From Chaunax sp. Z400 (Eukaryota > Chordata > Actinopteri > Lophiiformes > Chaunacidae): a DNA stretch of 64,000 nucleotides. Of this stretch, positions 1-21,253 are shown in pieces; the first letter of the stretch is position 1; every line of letters begins with the position of its first letter. Below the pieces are notes generated by a model that was not told the origin of the DNA, did not search any database, and worked only from the letters and a program-made list of their open reading frames with translations. The stretch is from NCBI GenBank assembly GCA_037577475.1, contig CM075193.1, positions 8,208,617 to 8,272,616 on the forward strand, in the 5' to 3' direction. Both the position numbers and the translations under genes were made by a program.

Positions 1-99
1 AACAGAATATTGTGACTAGGGCTGGGATTATAGCTGCATTATTGCAGTCGTGTGATGCCTACCACGGTGTTGAGCTCATTATCACATCACAATTTGTGT

Positions 100-560
100 G
101 TGTGTGTCCTTCTTTTATGCCAGGAGAAAGATGGAGGAGTGCATATGGTTTATTGTATGAATATGAACACAATGATCATTGTTTAGGCATTGCCAATTAT
201 TTTGTCACTCGTCGTCCTCTGTCACTACTTCCACACTGTTCCAACTTCATCAACAGCTTGTCGAGAATGCTGACCTCCCAACAACGGAATGAACAGAACA
301 CTGACAAACATAGACTAAGAGACGATCTAGGGGAGCCTCTTGCACACACTGATTGCACACATTCAGTACAATTTTTAAGACCATCCTCTTCACTTCCTCT
401 CCCTGGATGACAACCAGGACCTGGAGTCTCCCATTCCTCTGGTTGACCACCACAAACTCATTGTTTTTCATGGTATTGACCTTCAGGTGATTGTCGCACC
501 ACCATGTTAAGGAGCTCTCTATCAGTCCTTTGTGCTGCTGTGTAAAATAGTCTCTAACTT
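100..560 (-). mobile_element. Decayed LINE reverse-transcriptase fragment
   Basis: Read on the minus strand, the frame from about 560 down to 250 contains a stretch with the pattern W-W-C-D-N-x-L-x-V-N-x-x-K-x-x-E-F-V-V (SSLTWWCDNHLKVNTMKN, followed by NEFVVVNQRNGRL and VVIQGEEV). This matches the region just after the catalytic palm of non-LTR retrotransposon reverse transcriptases, typically F-x-x-W-C-x-x-N-x-L-x-L-N-x-x-K-T-K-E-x-V-V-D-F, as in Rex1, L2 or CR1-type elements. A later CSVHSVVGRSAF segment resembles the Y-x-S-V-V-x-S-A-L motif near the end of the domain. In-frame stops and probable frameshifts show that it is dead. The catalytic box itself is not visible. The exact clade is uncertain and the left limit is approximate. 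Confidence 0.7.
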
Positions 561-10152
<9,592 letters not shown>

Positions 10153-10277
10153 ACTTATTTTCTATTTTTCTTTCCGTATCCTCCTTATCTAGTGTTTATT
10201 ACTGTATCCATATTAAATTTTGGAAGCTGTTATTGCAGCCCATTTGAGATTGAGCATGTGGCAGGAGAGAAGGTGCA

Positions 10278-10278
<1 letters not shown>

Positions 10279-10343
<65 letters not shown>

Positions 10344-10352
10344 GCGTGTGCA
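10279..10352. repeat. Second (TG)n microsatellite with CG interruptions
   Basis: About 30 pure TG units (10279-10338), followed by an imperfect tail containing gcgtgtgcgtgtgcatg. It lies 127 bases after the first long TG run, and both are in the same orientation. Confidence 0.97.
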
Positions 10353-13300
10353 TGCCTGTGTAGCTCTCAAATCAAACTCTTTCTGCTCACAACACACATC
10401 ATACGAAGCACCTAAAAAGCACAACATGAGTGCAAAAAAGCCAGTCATTAAATTCAAGACTGGACTAATGAGTCATTTTCCTTCCCATTGTGGTAATCTA
10501 ATTACAATGTTGCTATGACATATGTCCTTCTTCAACTACTCTGCCTAGTCTATTTGTGTGAGTGGTGCAAATGTTGCAGTGGCTAACCAATAGCGCTCTT
10601 TCTTTCCTGCCTGCAGCCCCTTTTGCTCTTATGAGGAACTTGGCTTTTGTTACTGTTTTCTGTGTAACTTCACAACACTTTACACCACATTTAGTACAAT
10701 AACTAAGTTTTCTGAACTGCACGTATAAACAACTTTTTGTCTGCTTTTGCGTTTCCATTGCCCATCTTTGACATGGCCCAGGGATAGGGTTATGACATGT
10801 GCACATGCTCTCATCCACAGTTGACAGATAACAAGAATACAGTATACTCCAGATACAGGAGGCAAATACAATGCTCTTCACTTTTTCCATTCAAAGAAAC
10901 AGTGTGTGCTCATTATGGCTTGATTTTTGTCCACACCATATCAGTTTATTTCCTACCCTGCAAAACTAATTTGAAGAAATTTTCTAAGAGGTCTCTGACC
11001 TGAGATGAATTGCTATGAGCTCCTAAATTAACAAGGCAAAGGTTAATGTTATTGTAATTATCAGTGTGGAGTCTTAAGGGAGATGATTTCCCCATCACTT
11101 GAGAGCCTGCGCACTCACATCAAATGCATTAGATTAGTAATTAGAATCAAACGCTGCTTTTTTCATACTTTATTACTACCAGTGCCACCCAGTTTGTCAC
11201 TTCTATGCCTATTTCAGAGGTCAAAGATGTCAATGGCTAGCTAAATGGGAAATGTGTAATGACAGACATCACTGTAGATGCGCTAACATGTTGGTTTCTG
11301 CGACATAAGGGCACTGCTGTGCTTACTTAACAGTGTCCCTGCAGTCACACATAATTATCATGCATGGTTTGTCTCATCAGGCCAAGATGTCGAGGTGTCA
11401 AAATGGCCTTGAGTGAGTCACAGCAGTGAGGCTGAGAGTTCATATTTGCCCCAGGGGAGATGATGAGTCGAGTTGCTCTTCAACACAATACATCATCTTG
11501 CTTTGTTTACCTATCGGCCACAACTACTGCGTATGTTGTAGGGATAACCACCCTCACATTCAGAAGTTAGACTGGATATTCTTAGACATATCTGTCACTG
11601 CAAAGAATAATAGGTTCTTATGAAAGTAGCTGTGCAAGATGGAATTACATCTCGATATTTATTTGACAGTCATTGGCCAAGCCAATCTTTTCTCAGCAGG
11701 AGCAATGCTGGTGGTACACATATATCAGTTTTTGGATAGGAGTGTGACTGGTGCCTCTGGCACTGTCCTCTGTGCTACTCACTACAAGTAGATGGGCTTT
11801 CTATGTATATCAGAGTTTCTGTGTCAGAGTGCTGCAGTCAGGGAGACTGAACCTGACAGGATAGCCTGTAGTGTGTTTGCTGCAGATGTTCTGACTGGGG
11901 CGTCCATCATTGCCTCCCCTCCCTGTGGGCAGCTTGAAATGCAGAGTCTGCAGAAAAGAAGTCATGCTGTGATGCAGAACTCCAGCCAGAAGCAGCTGTG
12001 ATGAATGAGGCCTGGGGGCCGAAGACCTCAGTAGTGACCAAGTTGCTTTGGACTTGCTGCTAGAATTCTGGGAATGAAATGCATGTTTGTGAGTGTGTGC
12101 TTCTAAATTCAAATCAGGATGTCAAGATTTAATGTTTACTAATAGACCAGCAATCCTATTAACAGGCTTCTCACCAAGCATTGATGAGTACAATATATCA
12201 GAGCCATTTCTGTTGCACTAAATGTATTGGTTCATAATTCAGAGGAGGTGGTACACTATAGTGAAAATAATCTCATAGACTGTTTTAATTTGCATCACGC
12301 TGGGATTTGTCACTGATATAGATGATGCTGTGTGAAACCACCAGAGTCTTGTTAGTTAGAGTTGTGTGAGGGCTGACATGATTTGCATTATTCAGTGCAT
12401 GCTGCATAAGTATGTGTTAGCTCCTGTCAGTCCATGAGGGCCCAAGGTGCTCTCCCACAGTGCACAGGGGGCTCCCCACGCAGAGCTTCCACTACGGCCT
12501 TCTCTGCACTGGTAGTCAATTAGAGACGGCTTCTGATACCCATGGAAGGAAAAGATTAATTCACCCTGCTTCTTACAGATCCTATAGTATGTCATTGATA
12601 TGCTGAATTGAGGAGAAAAAGCATTTTTGAATCATGTAAGAGGTGATTTCCACCTGCTGTTTGGGTCTTTTTAATATCAGAAGTTACTCTAACCTCAGGG
12701 GTCACTCACTCCACAAGTGAGTCTCTCTTCCAAAAGAGAGAGGTCACATGAACGGCACTGCATTGGCATCAACCAGCCTGTCTTTTCCAACTGAATTTGC
12801 ATGACGTTAGCAGCCCTCAGTGCTCACGTTTTCTGCACGTCAAAGGCAAAGACAGAGTCAGTGGAGCTCCAGCTGTTATTGAAAGCTGTGTGATTAACCA
12901 TTTCCAGTTTCTCATCAATATGACCCAGAAGTCAGCAGTGGCCTCAGGGCAGATCAGACCAGAGTTAGTCCAAAGACTGAGACAGAAGGTGCTGCCTATA
13001 CCTTGCGGTGTATCCAGCCATTCACACCATCCTCTCCTCCACCTGTTCACACCCCCGGTCATAGCAGGAACATATGCCAAACATATCCCTGCAAATTTGG
13101 TGAGAAACTGAACCGCTCAGGGGGTGTGTGTGTGTCTGTGTGTGTCTCTGTATGTATGTATATGTATGTGTGTATACATGTGAGAGAGCTCGGGCTTGTC
13201 ACCTTCCCACCATGATGCTTGCCCACTTAGTGTGGCTAAATTTAAACTTGAGCCTGGTCTGAGTGTCCGGCTTGATGTTATTCATAACTCATAGTCATAA

Positions 13301-15631
13301 TAACATCAACTAGAAATCAATTCACTCAGATGGAAGTACTTTGTTTCTACCTTTGCCCCACTTATTGCATTGTTAAAAGGTGAGGATCCAGCCAACATAC
13401 GCTTAGAAAATCTATACAACCACCAGAGGAAATGGGTTAAGACAAACATGTCTTCTCTGCATTTTAGCTGAAGCATCTGTTTATAGACTCTCTAAGGATA
13501 ACAGCTGCTAATGACTCATTTACCAACAACTGTTTTGAACCAGAAGTTTGTACGAAAAATCCCACGTCTCTTGTTGTGCATCCAGACAGAAGATTAAGCT
13601 CTGGCCAAAGTCATTTACATGTTTGTCTCTAAGAGATTAAAGTTGTTGCTTTTTCAAGCAGAATTAATTTACTTGATCAATCTGGCATCGGCATCACGGT
13701 TACTTGCCTTTTTTTCCTAGCTTTGAACTTTCTCACATTACATGTTGGTCTCTCACCCTGACACAGGGAGGAAAAAAAGAGTCCTAGAGCAATGGTGTTT
13801 CTAATTGGTCCACTAATCGAATGTCACTCTGGAAAGCCACAAGGAACTGGATAGATTAAATTGTCCGGGACACAGGTGAGACCGAGATAAAGACAGGATG
13901 GCTACCATGACAGCAGGACCTGCAGGCCTGCTCTTTTCCTGTCCTTTACTGTCACTTGTACTGTCTCCAGCCCAGAGTACAGAATAATGCTCCCTGAATG
14001 CTGGTTGTTTACACAGCACACCGAGCAACAAGCTGAAACTAAATTCAGTTCGCAAATGTTTCACTACACCAACTGTCTGGTGAAAGCTTTGTCTTACACT
14101 CCAATCAGAGTAGATCCTCCTCACCTCATGCAGCCTTGGTGCTTCATCCAAATCAGTCTATCAACCACATTGTATTGACTGTAGAAATGATGAACTAGTG
14201 GGACGTTTGTTGCTACTGCTGAATCACCACACACCAATTGACTGCATCTTGCATACACTGTAGGGCTATGTGATATTTTGCACCGCTATATCACTTGTCT
14301 TTGAATAGAAACAGAACATGCCTGTCGACATGTGTTCACAATCACATCCTTTTACACAACTGCTTTAACAAAAAGCCAGCCTGATTTTCATTCCATCTTA
14401 TTTTCACTTCATTTAGTATGAAAATTAGGCTATATGAATATATTTAAAAAGGGCATTCACTGACTCATTATAGTACATGCATTTCCTGTGAATGCCGTTT
14501 TGTTCCCAAACTTTGCCTCTTGCTCAGTGGGACTTGTCCAAAGTGTTACATTCTGCACTGTTGTTGTCTTCCTCTCTGCCAACTTCTATGTCTTGGTACA
14601 GACTGTTAATATAATGTCTTGGGAGCTGAGTCACTTCATCGGCCAAGGAACTCGTTCAGTCAGCTTCCAGCAGTGCTGCTGATAACTGTATCAGCGCATC
14701 AAGAAGTGCTTAATCGTGACAGCATCAGAGATAGAGTGACACATGACATCTTTCAGTCTGATATTGAAGAGATGAGTCTTATATGCTGCTGTTGACAGGA
14801 TACAGCTGTTTTTTTCCCCCACCTTTCCATCTCGGTACATGAAAACATAACTGCAAAAAGCAGCCACTAAAATACTTCTTGATGACATCGTAGAACAATA
14901 TTTTTCAGAAAATGTCAGTGAAGGAGGTATTTCAGGAATGAAATTGTTTTCATAGGTCTTTGGTGGCTTTTCACGAAAGAGTTGTTACTTGAGTTTTGCT
15001 CAAATGAATAAGAGAAGGGAGTCAATAGAGACAGAAATCTCAAATGTTAATTCATGAACTAACTATTTTTTTCTTTGCTATCTCAACCTAAACTGGTAAA
15101 TACAAATCCAATAAAACAGGACTAGATTAACGGACTTCAAAAAACATAAGACTAATGTTCGGTGTTTATTGTAGTTACATAAATTATAGAAATATTAGAA
15201 ACAATGGAGAAGATAATAAGCCGGCAACCTCCACAGATACGAGACATTTACAAGCAAACTGTGTCTCCAGTTCAAAACTAATAGTCGAATGAGCTAAGAA
15301 GTGTACTTCTTGTTAATTGCAGTTAGTCTAGACATTTGGCATGTGTATTACCGGGAACCATTTAAAGTCCATAGATATTGGCTTAAATTTACTGAATAAT
15401 TTTAATAAAATTCTTTCAATTATTTTCCTTTCCTTCAACTTATTTGACATTTGGATAACTCTACGCAGTCATTATCGACTGACAGGTAGTTTGGATGAGC
15501 GGTTACCCGAGGCTGAGCAGTCCCTCTGTTCCAAACAAACACTTCGGAACAATAGTTGTATATAGTTTGAATAAGTGATCCATGGTGTAGACACCCTTTA
15601 AAGTACTAAGAAAACCTTTTCTTTCTTCTAG
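10353..15631. other. Non-coding DNA, no gene recognised
   Basis: About 5.3 kb without a supported gene. It contains an imperfect TG/TATG repeat at 13123-13176. The stretch around 11020-11160 is rich in TAATTA-like cores and may be a conserved non-coding element, which cannot be tested here. Confidence 0.55.
13123..13176. repeat. Imperfect TG / TATG simple repeat
   Basis: TG units are interrupted by C and then pass into tatg repeats (tgtatgtatgtatatgtatg), ending near 13176. This is an ordinary microsatellite. Confidence 0.85.
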
Positions 15632-15913
15632 CTCTCAGTGATAAACCCAGTCTTGTCTGGCATCCTTCCATGTTTGGTCCCAGCACAGTTACACATGAGC
15701 TTTTACCACAGTGATCAAGAGACCAGCAACTCAGTCCTGCTGTGGTGCCGAGGGCGATTTGACAGTGATGACCTCCCTTCAACAGCAGAAGCCCAGCTGA
15801 GAACCAGTCTGCTGCAATACCCTGGACAACCCAGATCGTTTGTAGTTGGCACTGCCCTCACCCTCAGAAAAGATGAAGAGGAAAGGAGGAGGCTTCTTTC
15901 CTGGATGTGGTAG
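15632..15913 (+). CDS. Possible terminal exon or exon remnant (weak)
   Basis: An acceptor-like stretch (ttttctttcttctag) is followed at once by a frame open for 93 codons up to a TAG at 15911. The stretch is more GC-rich than its surroundings. The predicted peptide contains SDQETSNSVLLWCRG, then FDSDDLPSTAEAQLRT, and ends in a basic/acidic helix-like tail (RKDEEERRRLLSWMW). I do not recognise a family. If real it would be a last coding exon of a + strand gene, but no polyadenylation signal is evident just downstream and no partner exon is seen. It could also be a conserved non-coding element or chance. Confidence 0.15.
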   Translation, partial: LSVINPVLSGILPCLVPAQLHMSFYHSDQETSNSVLLWCRGRFDSDDLPSTAEAQLRTSLLQYPGQPRSFVVGTALTLRKDEEERRRLLSWMW

Positions 15914-17562
15914 AAAGTGTGGCAACCTAATCACATGTGCAGGAGTCACCCTGCCTACTTAATGTTTAATGTTTATCCTGTCTTACACTGCTCACGGCAG
16001 CACAGTATCAGGACAATAACTCAAATATCTATTGAATAGAAGCACTGGTGTTCAGTACCAGTTTGAGTAGAACATTCAGAGACATCAGACAATCCTCTCA
16101 TCACCCATTTAAAGGTGAGGAGGAAAAGGTGGAGATGATTCATTCCTGATGTGCCGCGTTGCTGTCATCCTCTGATGAGTAGTCCTATCAGTGAGTTGTA
16201 AATCTGTGACAGCCAGGAAGGTTATTGGTTTGGATTTTCTTCTGTCTGACCAGCCAGGCCTTTGGTCTGTCCTTGGTTGTTGATGTGTTTCTGAATGGTC
16301 AACGCTGTATTAACAAAGCACTGCGACCAGGGCAAAATGGAGTAAATCAGGAGGTCATCCTCACTGTGGCTCACAGGGGTAACTAGACCACTGCCTTGTG
16401 GGGGCAAAACACACCCCTGATGAGCCTGTTGTTTGCATGTTCAATTCAGTAGTACTTTTCTTCATACAGTCAGTTTATTTGCAGTGTTATGCTGTTATGT
16501 TTAGCCTAATATATATTATATATATATACACACAGCCATTTTAGAGAAGCAATTGCTCGCTGTCACAGTCACATCCCCATGAAGGTCAGGGACAATAGCA
16601 CAGATGGCCTTTTGCACTAAATCAGCAATTTTTTCAAAGTGTAGTCAAGCACTAACACGTGGAGTTGATTCACACACTAACCCATTTACACTTTGTTTCC
16701 CCAACGTCATGTACAGCTATACACATACATCCCCTGACACCTGCCCACACACACACACAGACACACACACAGCATTACAGCCTTTGGCTTTCTGAACCTC
16801 ATCATGATTGTGTAAGTATAAAGGGACACAGAGACAGAGACTGCATTTATTTCAAAATAAGATGACTAGCATTTAAAAAGAGATTTACGGATTAATATTA
16901 ACATTAAAAAACAAAGTCGCTTTTAGTTGAAAATTCATACTTTAAGCCAAATATTTGTTTTCACTATCGTTTGATGTATTTGAACAAAATCCTTTATTTC
17001 TTTCAAGATATATGGCCATAGATATTTTTCCATATAATTACACCTGTCCATTGTATTTAATTAACAATTAATTAACATCTCAAACATAGTTTATGCATGT
17101 CAGCCACTTTAACACATCATCACAGGTTAAGCACTACAGTATATTGAAATCAGTAAGAATGTTTAAATATTATATGATAACTTAAAAGATTCAATATTCA
17201 ACTGTTTCTGTGTCAAGAAAAGGCTAATGTGCAAAAATAGTAATCATTAGAATAACAGTAAACAAATAGATTTGGCAAAAAAAAATGCCTGAAGTATTTA
17301 ATTCCAGAAATGTGTGAAATATAAGTACTAAAATGTTAAAGTGCTATTTTGCTGACATGCTCTACCCTTTTCTTACAAGGGTATTTTGTGTGAGTCACGA
17401 CAAAGCAAACTAAATTATTTTTCAAATATGTGTGTGAATCAGTCATCAGTCAGATGTTACTCTACACTTCTTGTGTTGTCAGTCTGTGTGTCAAACATTT
17501 TCCATCTGGCACATAATTAGAATTAGACAAACCAAAAAAAACAAAAAAATGTGATTGCTATT

Positions 17563-17584
17563 TTTTTTTTTTTTTTTTTTTTTT
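17563..17584. repeat. Poly(T) tract
   Basis: A run of 22 T bases. It may be the reversed poly(A) tail of a retroposon, but no element body is recognisable beside it. Confidence 0.9.
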
Positions 17585-18139
17585 ACCTGAGCTTGATTGT
17601 CTCCATTATCAAAGTAATATGGGAGGTCCTATCAGGCCTGCAGGCGAGGATGTGGTTGAGTGCTGGTGTCAAGGGAAAAAACACGGCACTACGGTGGTGA
17701 AGCGAGGTGACAGGAAGTCTAAGTTTTACCAGGGGTCTGTGAGGCTCAGCTGCTCCACAGCTAGAGTTCAGAAGAAACCATTAATAACCATGTCACGTCT
17801 GTTCTGTTAGTTTGTTTCTTCTGACCCACACTGTGGAATAAAGTGACTGAAGGTCTGTGATCATATCCTTTTTGCTGTTGCTGCTGTGTCCACACTCTTT
17901 TCCTCACTGTTCTTGTTTATTGTGTCTTCAAAAGCCTTATATATGTTTGTTTTTTTTGTTTTCACTGTGACATTTGATTTTCTCTTTTCTGCGTAGCTGC
18001 TCAACAGCTTTTGATTTTTCCTGACACCTGGATTGTTTGGGAATACTGATAGAAACCAATGTTTTGTGATAATGAACGAATGTGATGTCAGTCAGTGTTA
18101 GATCTTTCTACCATTGTTGTATTGTGTGTCAATCAGGGT

Positions 18140-18140
<1 letters not shown>

Positions 18141-18175
<35 letters not shown>
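18141..18175. repeat. (CA)n microsatellite
   Basis: About 17 CA units, uninterrupted, followed by caacacac. This is an ordinary microsatellite. Confidence 0.95.
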
Positions 18176-18177
<2 letters not shown>

Positions 18178-20678
18178 CACACATTTGCTCATCTTCTCTC
18201 TGACTCTGCTATTCGTATTTATTATATGTTCTTATATATCCTCTCAGTCTCAGTCCGCATGCTGTTTATTTATCAGTCAAACCATCTGCTGTAGTTGTGT
18301 GTTTTTCTCTGCATGCCATCCCCATGGCAAATAGATTCACATGGCGGTGCTCCACCAATTATCTGATGCACAGGACGCCCATCGTGAGCCTCTGCCCACT
18401 GCACAGGCATGAAGTCTGTGTGTTCACACCAGGTAGCAGCTCTGCACGTTGCTGGATAATGGCGAGAAAGTGAGAGAGAGTACTGTCTTCAGCTCTCTTC
18501 ATCTTTCATTTGGCAAGCTGATTAGCTTCTCTCTCTGACCACTAATAATTCCCAGTCTTGTGTATTTCATGGCCCATTTCTGAATTAGTGCACCGGTATA
18601 TGTTCAAGCAAATCTACTCTTGCAGAAGTGTGCTGTGTAATAAGTGTTGCATTTTTGTGCAGTGTACCACGGAAAACATTAAGGCTGGAGCAGTGAGCAG
18701 TTGTAATTACACTGATTCCTTGTTGTTTTTCTATGTAACATTTAAGTAGCTGCTGTAATATTATATATGGGGAAACTAGGCTGAATTTAATGAGAATAAA
18801 CTTTAGAATCTTTAAGGCAGAACAAGGCCACTAAATGCCATTCAAATCATGATTTATCGCATATTTTAATCAAGTATCAAAATGAATGCCTGACAGTCTA
18901 GCACAACCAGATCCCATAGACAGAAACAACTAATTTCCTCATAAAGAATTCATATGCAGAGTTTAGATGTTCCTGTCAGTCTGACGGCAGTCACGCGGCG
19001 CAGCAGACTTTTATAGATTCCTTTGTGTCAGAAGATGAAAAACATCTTGTCCTCATCCTTCTGCAATACTTTCTTATGCCCGCTGTATATCAGTCGCCTT
19101 TTTCCCCCCTAAACCTTATCAATACCTCATCTAAATTGATTTGGATATTTCTTTAAAGAGTGTGTTTTGTCAAGCCTGTCATATAACATGTTGGTAATTC
19201 GTTTTCTATTGATCTTTTCTATAGTAATAATTTGGATAATTGAATGGGGAGATAAGTGTGACTGTGTTTTTCCGAGGCGTTATCTCGCATGCAGTATGAG
19301 CTCAGTCAGGGCACATGTGGTTAGAGTTAGAGAAGCGAGCCCATGCAGTCTACTGAACGCTGACTGAAACATGCAAGTCTCCCTGCAGGGGAAGAGGGAT
19401 ATTAGAAAAAGCCTGAAATTGAGAAATGTGATATGGGGAGCTCTGTGGAAGAAAAACAAAGTTATTTAAGCCGCAAGCCTTTCCTCTTATTAAAATAGTA
19501 TCAAGCTTTTATTGAATTTAACATGTTTATGGTAGGAGCAACATTAACGGTTTGCGTGAGTGCGTTTGTAGCCGAACAACTGAGATAGTCATCTTTGTTC
19601 ACATTAATGTGCAAAATGTGACTTACCTTATGTGTATGAATGTGTTTGAGCATATATTAGTAAATTTTGTCTTTTGCCCTCATACAGACGGCTGTTCCAG
19701 TGCAGAGCTCATGTTACTTCTTGGCATTTTTGAAGGGGTTATCAGCGAGCCCTTACTTCGGCACTCCATTACGTTCTCACTCTATATCTATAATCTTGTC
19801 ATTTTCCACCACATTTCCTCTACTAAGCAGTCAATTAGTGACGCAATACTTAGCTGCCTTCAAAATCCTCTGAAAATTGTGTCTAAAAAGGTTAATGTGA
19901 TTTCAAAAGCATAAAGTAGATGGAATAGCCTTGATCCAAGTGTGTCTTATTCATTAGTCTTCATTCTTTGCAGACTATCCCAGATTGGAATCTTGAAAGA
20001 GTTGAAGTTCTGTAAACTACATAGCATTTTCCCTATGCATAGTTTATATTCAGAGAAACAGTGTTGTGGTCATTAAAAATATATGGGTTTAAACATTGGA
20101 TTGTAAAAATGCATGTAGCAGTACCTCAGTGAACTTGTGCTCTGGCACCATCTCATCTTCTCGGGATGCTCTGTTGTTGCCCGAGTGCACTATTATGTTC
20201 TTTGCAGTTTATATGACATTTATCAACATCATATCTGACAATGAAAGTGGAAGTGTTATCCTGATATATAATTGAAAGGTTAAGAGGTAACACACAAGAG
20301 AGCCCATGTCTCATATCTTATTTGTATCTATCAACTGTGTGATATATCTGCTATAGTTGTTACAGTTCACAGTACAAGCACTGAGTCCCTGTAGGCTCCG
20401 TCTGTATTTGTTATTTTTGAACTGACACAGTTGCTTCAATCAGTAGAGACCATAGATTCGGCTTCCATGGAGAAAGGCGTTTATTATTTTCTATTGCAGC
20501 AGTCTTATTTTGCGCTCTACAGCATTTGTAAATGTTGACAGATTCATTGATGTCATGAGTGTCAGACAGACTTCTCAAATTCTCCAAACTCGGATATAGA
20601 GTCAGATACAGTGGGATCCATCACACAGGCTTAGTTGCTGCACTCAGACACCAAACATTGGCTTTAATTGTGAAAGTC

Positions 20679-21253
20679 TTAAGCCCTGTTTCAGTCACTA
20701 CATTTTGAGAAAGCACTTTTTTAGGCCCTTTTTTACAGAGATTATTGTCTACAACACCTTTTATATGTTTACACTAAACAAGACAACGACAGAATAATGC
20801 CATGTGTAATTTTAGATAGTGAGCGTGAGGCTTGACGTATAACAGCAGCATCAGTGTCTCGTGGAACATCTGTTGAGCAGCACTTTGTAAAGAATGGATT
20901 AATTTGGCAAAAAACAATTTACCTTCCCTGTTACATGGCAGCTGATCTTGTCTTCTAATCGGAGGGTAAGGAGCTCCCAAACCTCATGCTGACATTTTCA
21001 GTTTATATTCTCCTTCTTTGAGTTATCTGCCAGCTGCTGCTAGTTGCCTTTTTCATCATCAAAACGTCACAGCCCCATCCTGCCTTTCCACCTCACGCAG
21101 ATTGCAATTTGACGCTGTTACTGCATCCACTGCCATCTCAGTGGTGGAACAAAACGGACCTCTATTACTCCTTCACTGTGTTTATACAGAACATTGTGGT
21201 GGAATGAAGGCGCACCAGTCTCATCTTGAAAAGGCTGTGTAAATGGGGCCTTA
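20679..21253. mobile_element. Possible non-autonomous DNA transposon relic
   Basis: The left end begins taagccctgtttcag. The reverse complement of the right end reads taaggccccatttacacag, an imperfect inverted match of about 12-14 positions. The interior is somewhat richer in GC than its flanks near 20950-21200. Target-site duplication is not clear, and ends and identity are tentative. Confidence 0.3.

Noticed and set aside
12..410. 132-codon + frame at the window start
   Set aside because: Antisense to the LINE reverse-transcriptase remnant, which explains the stretch.
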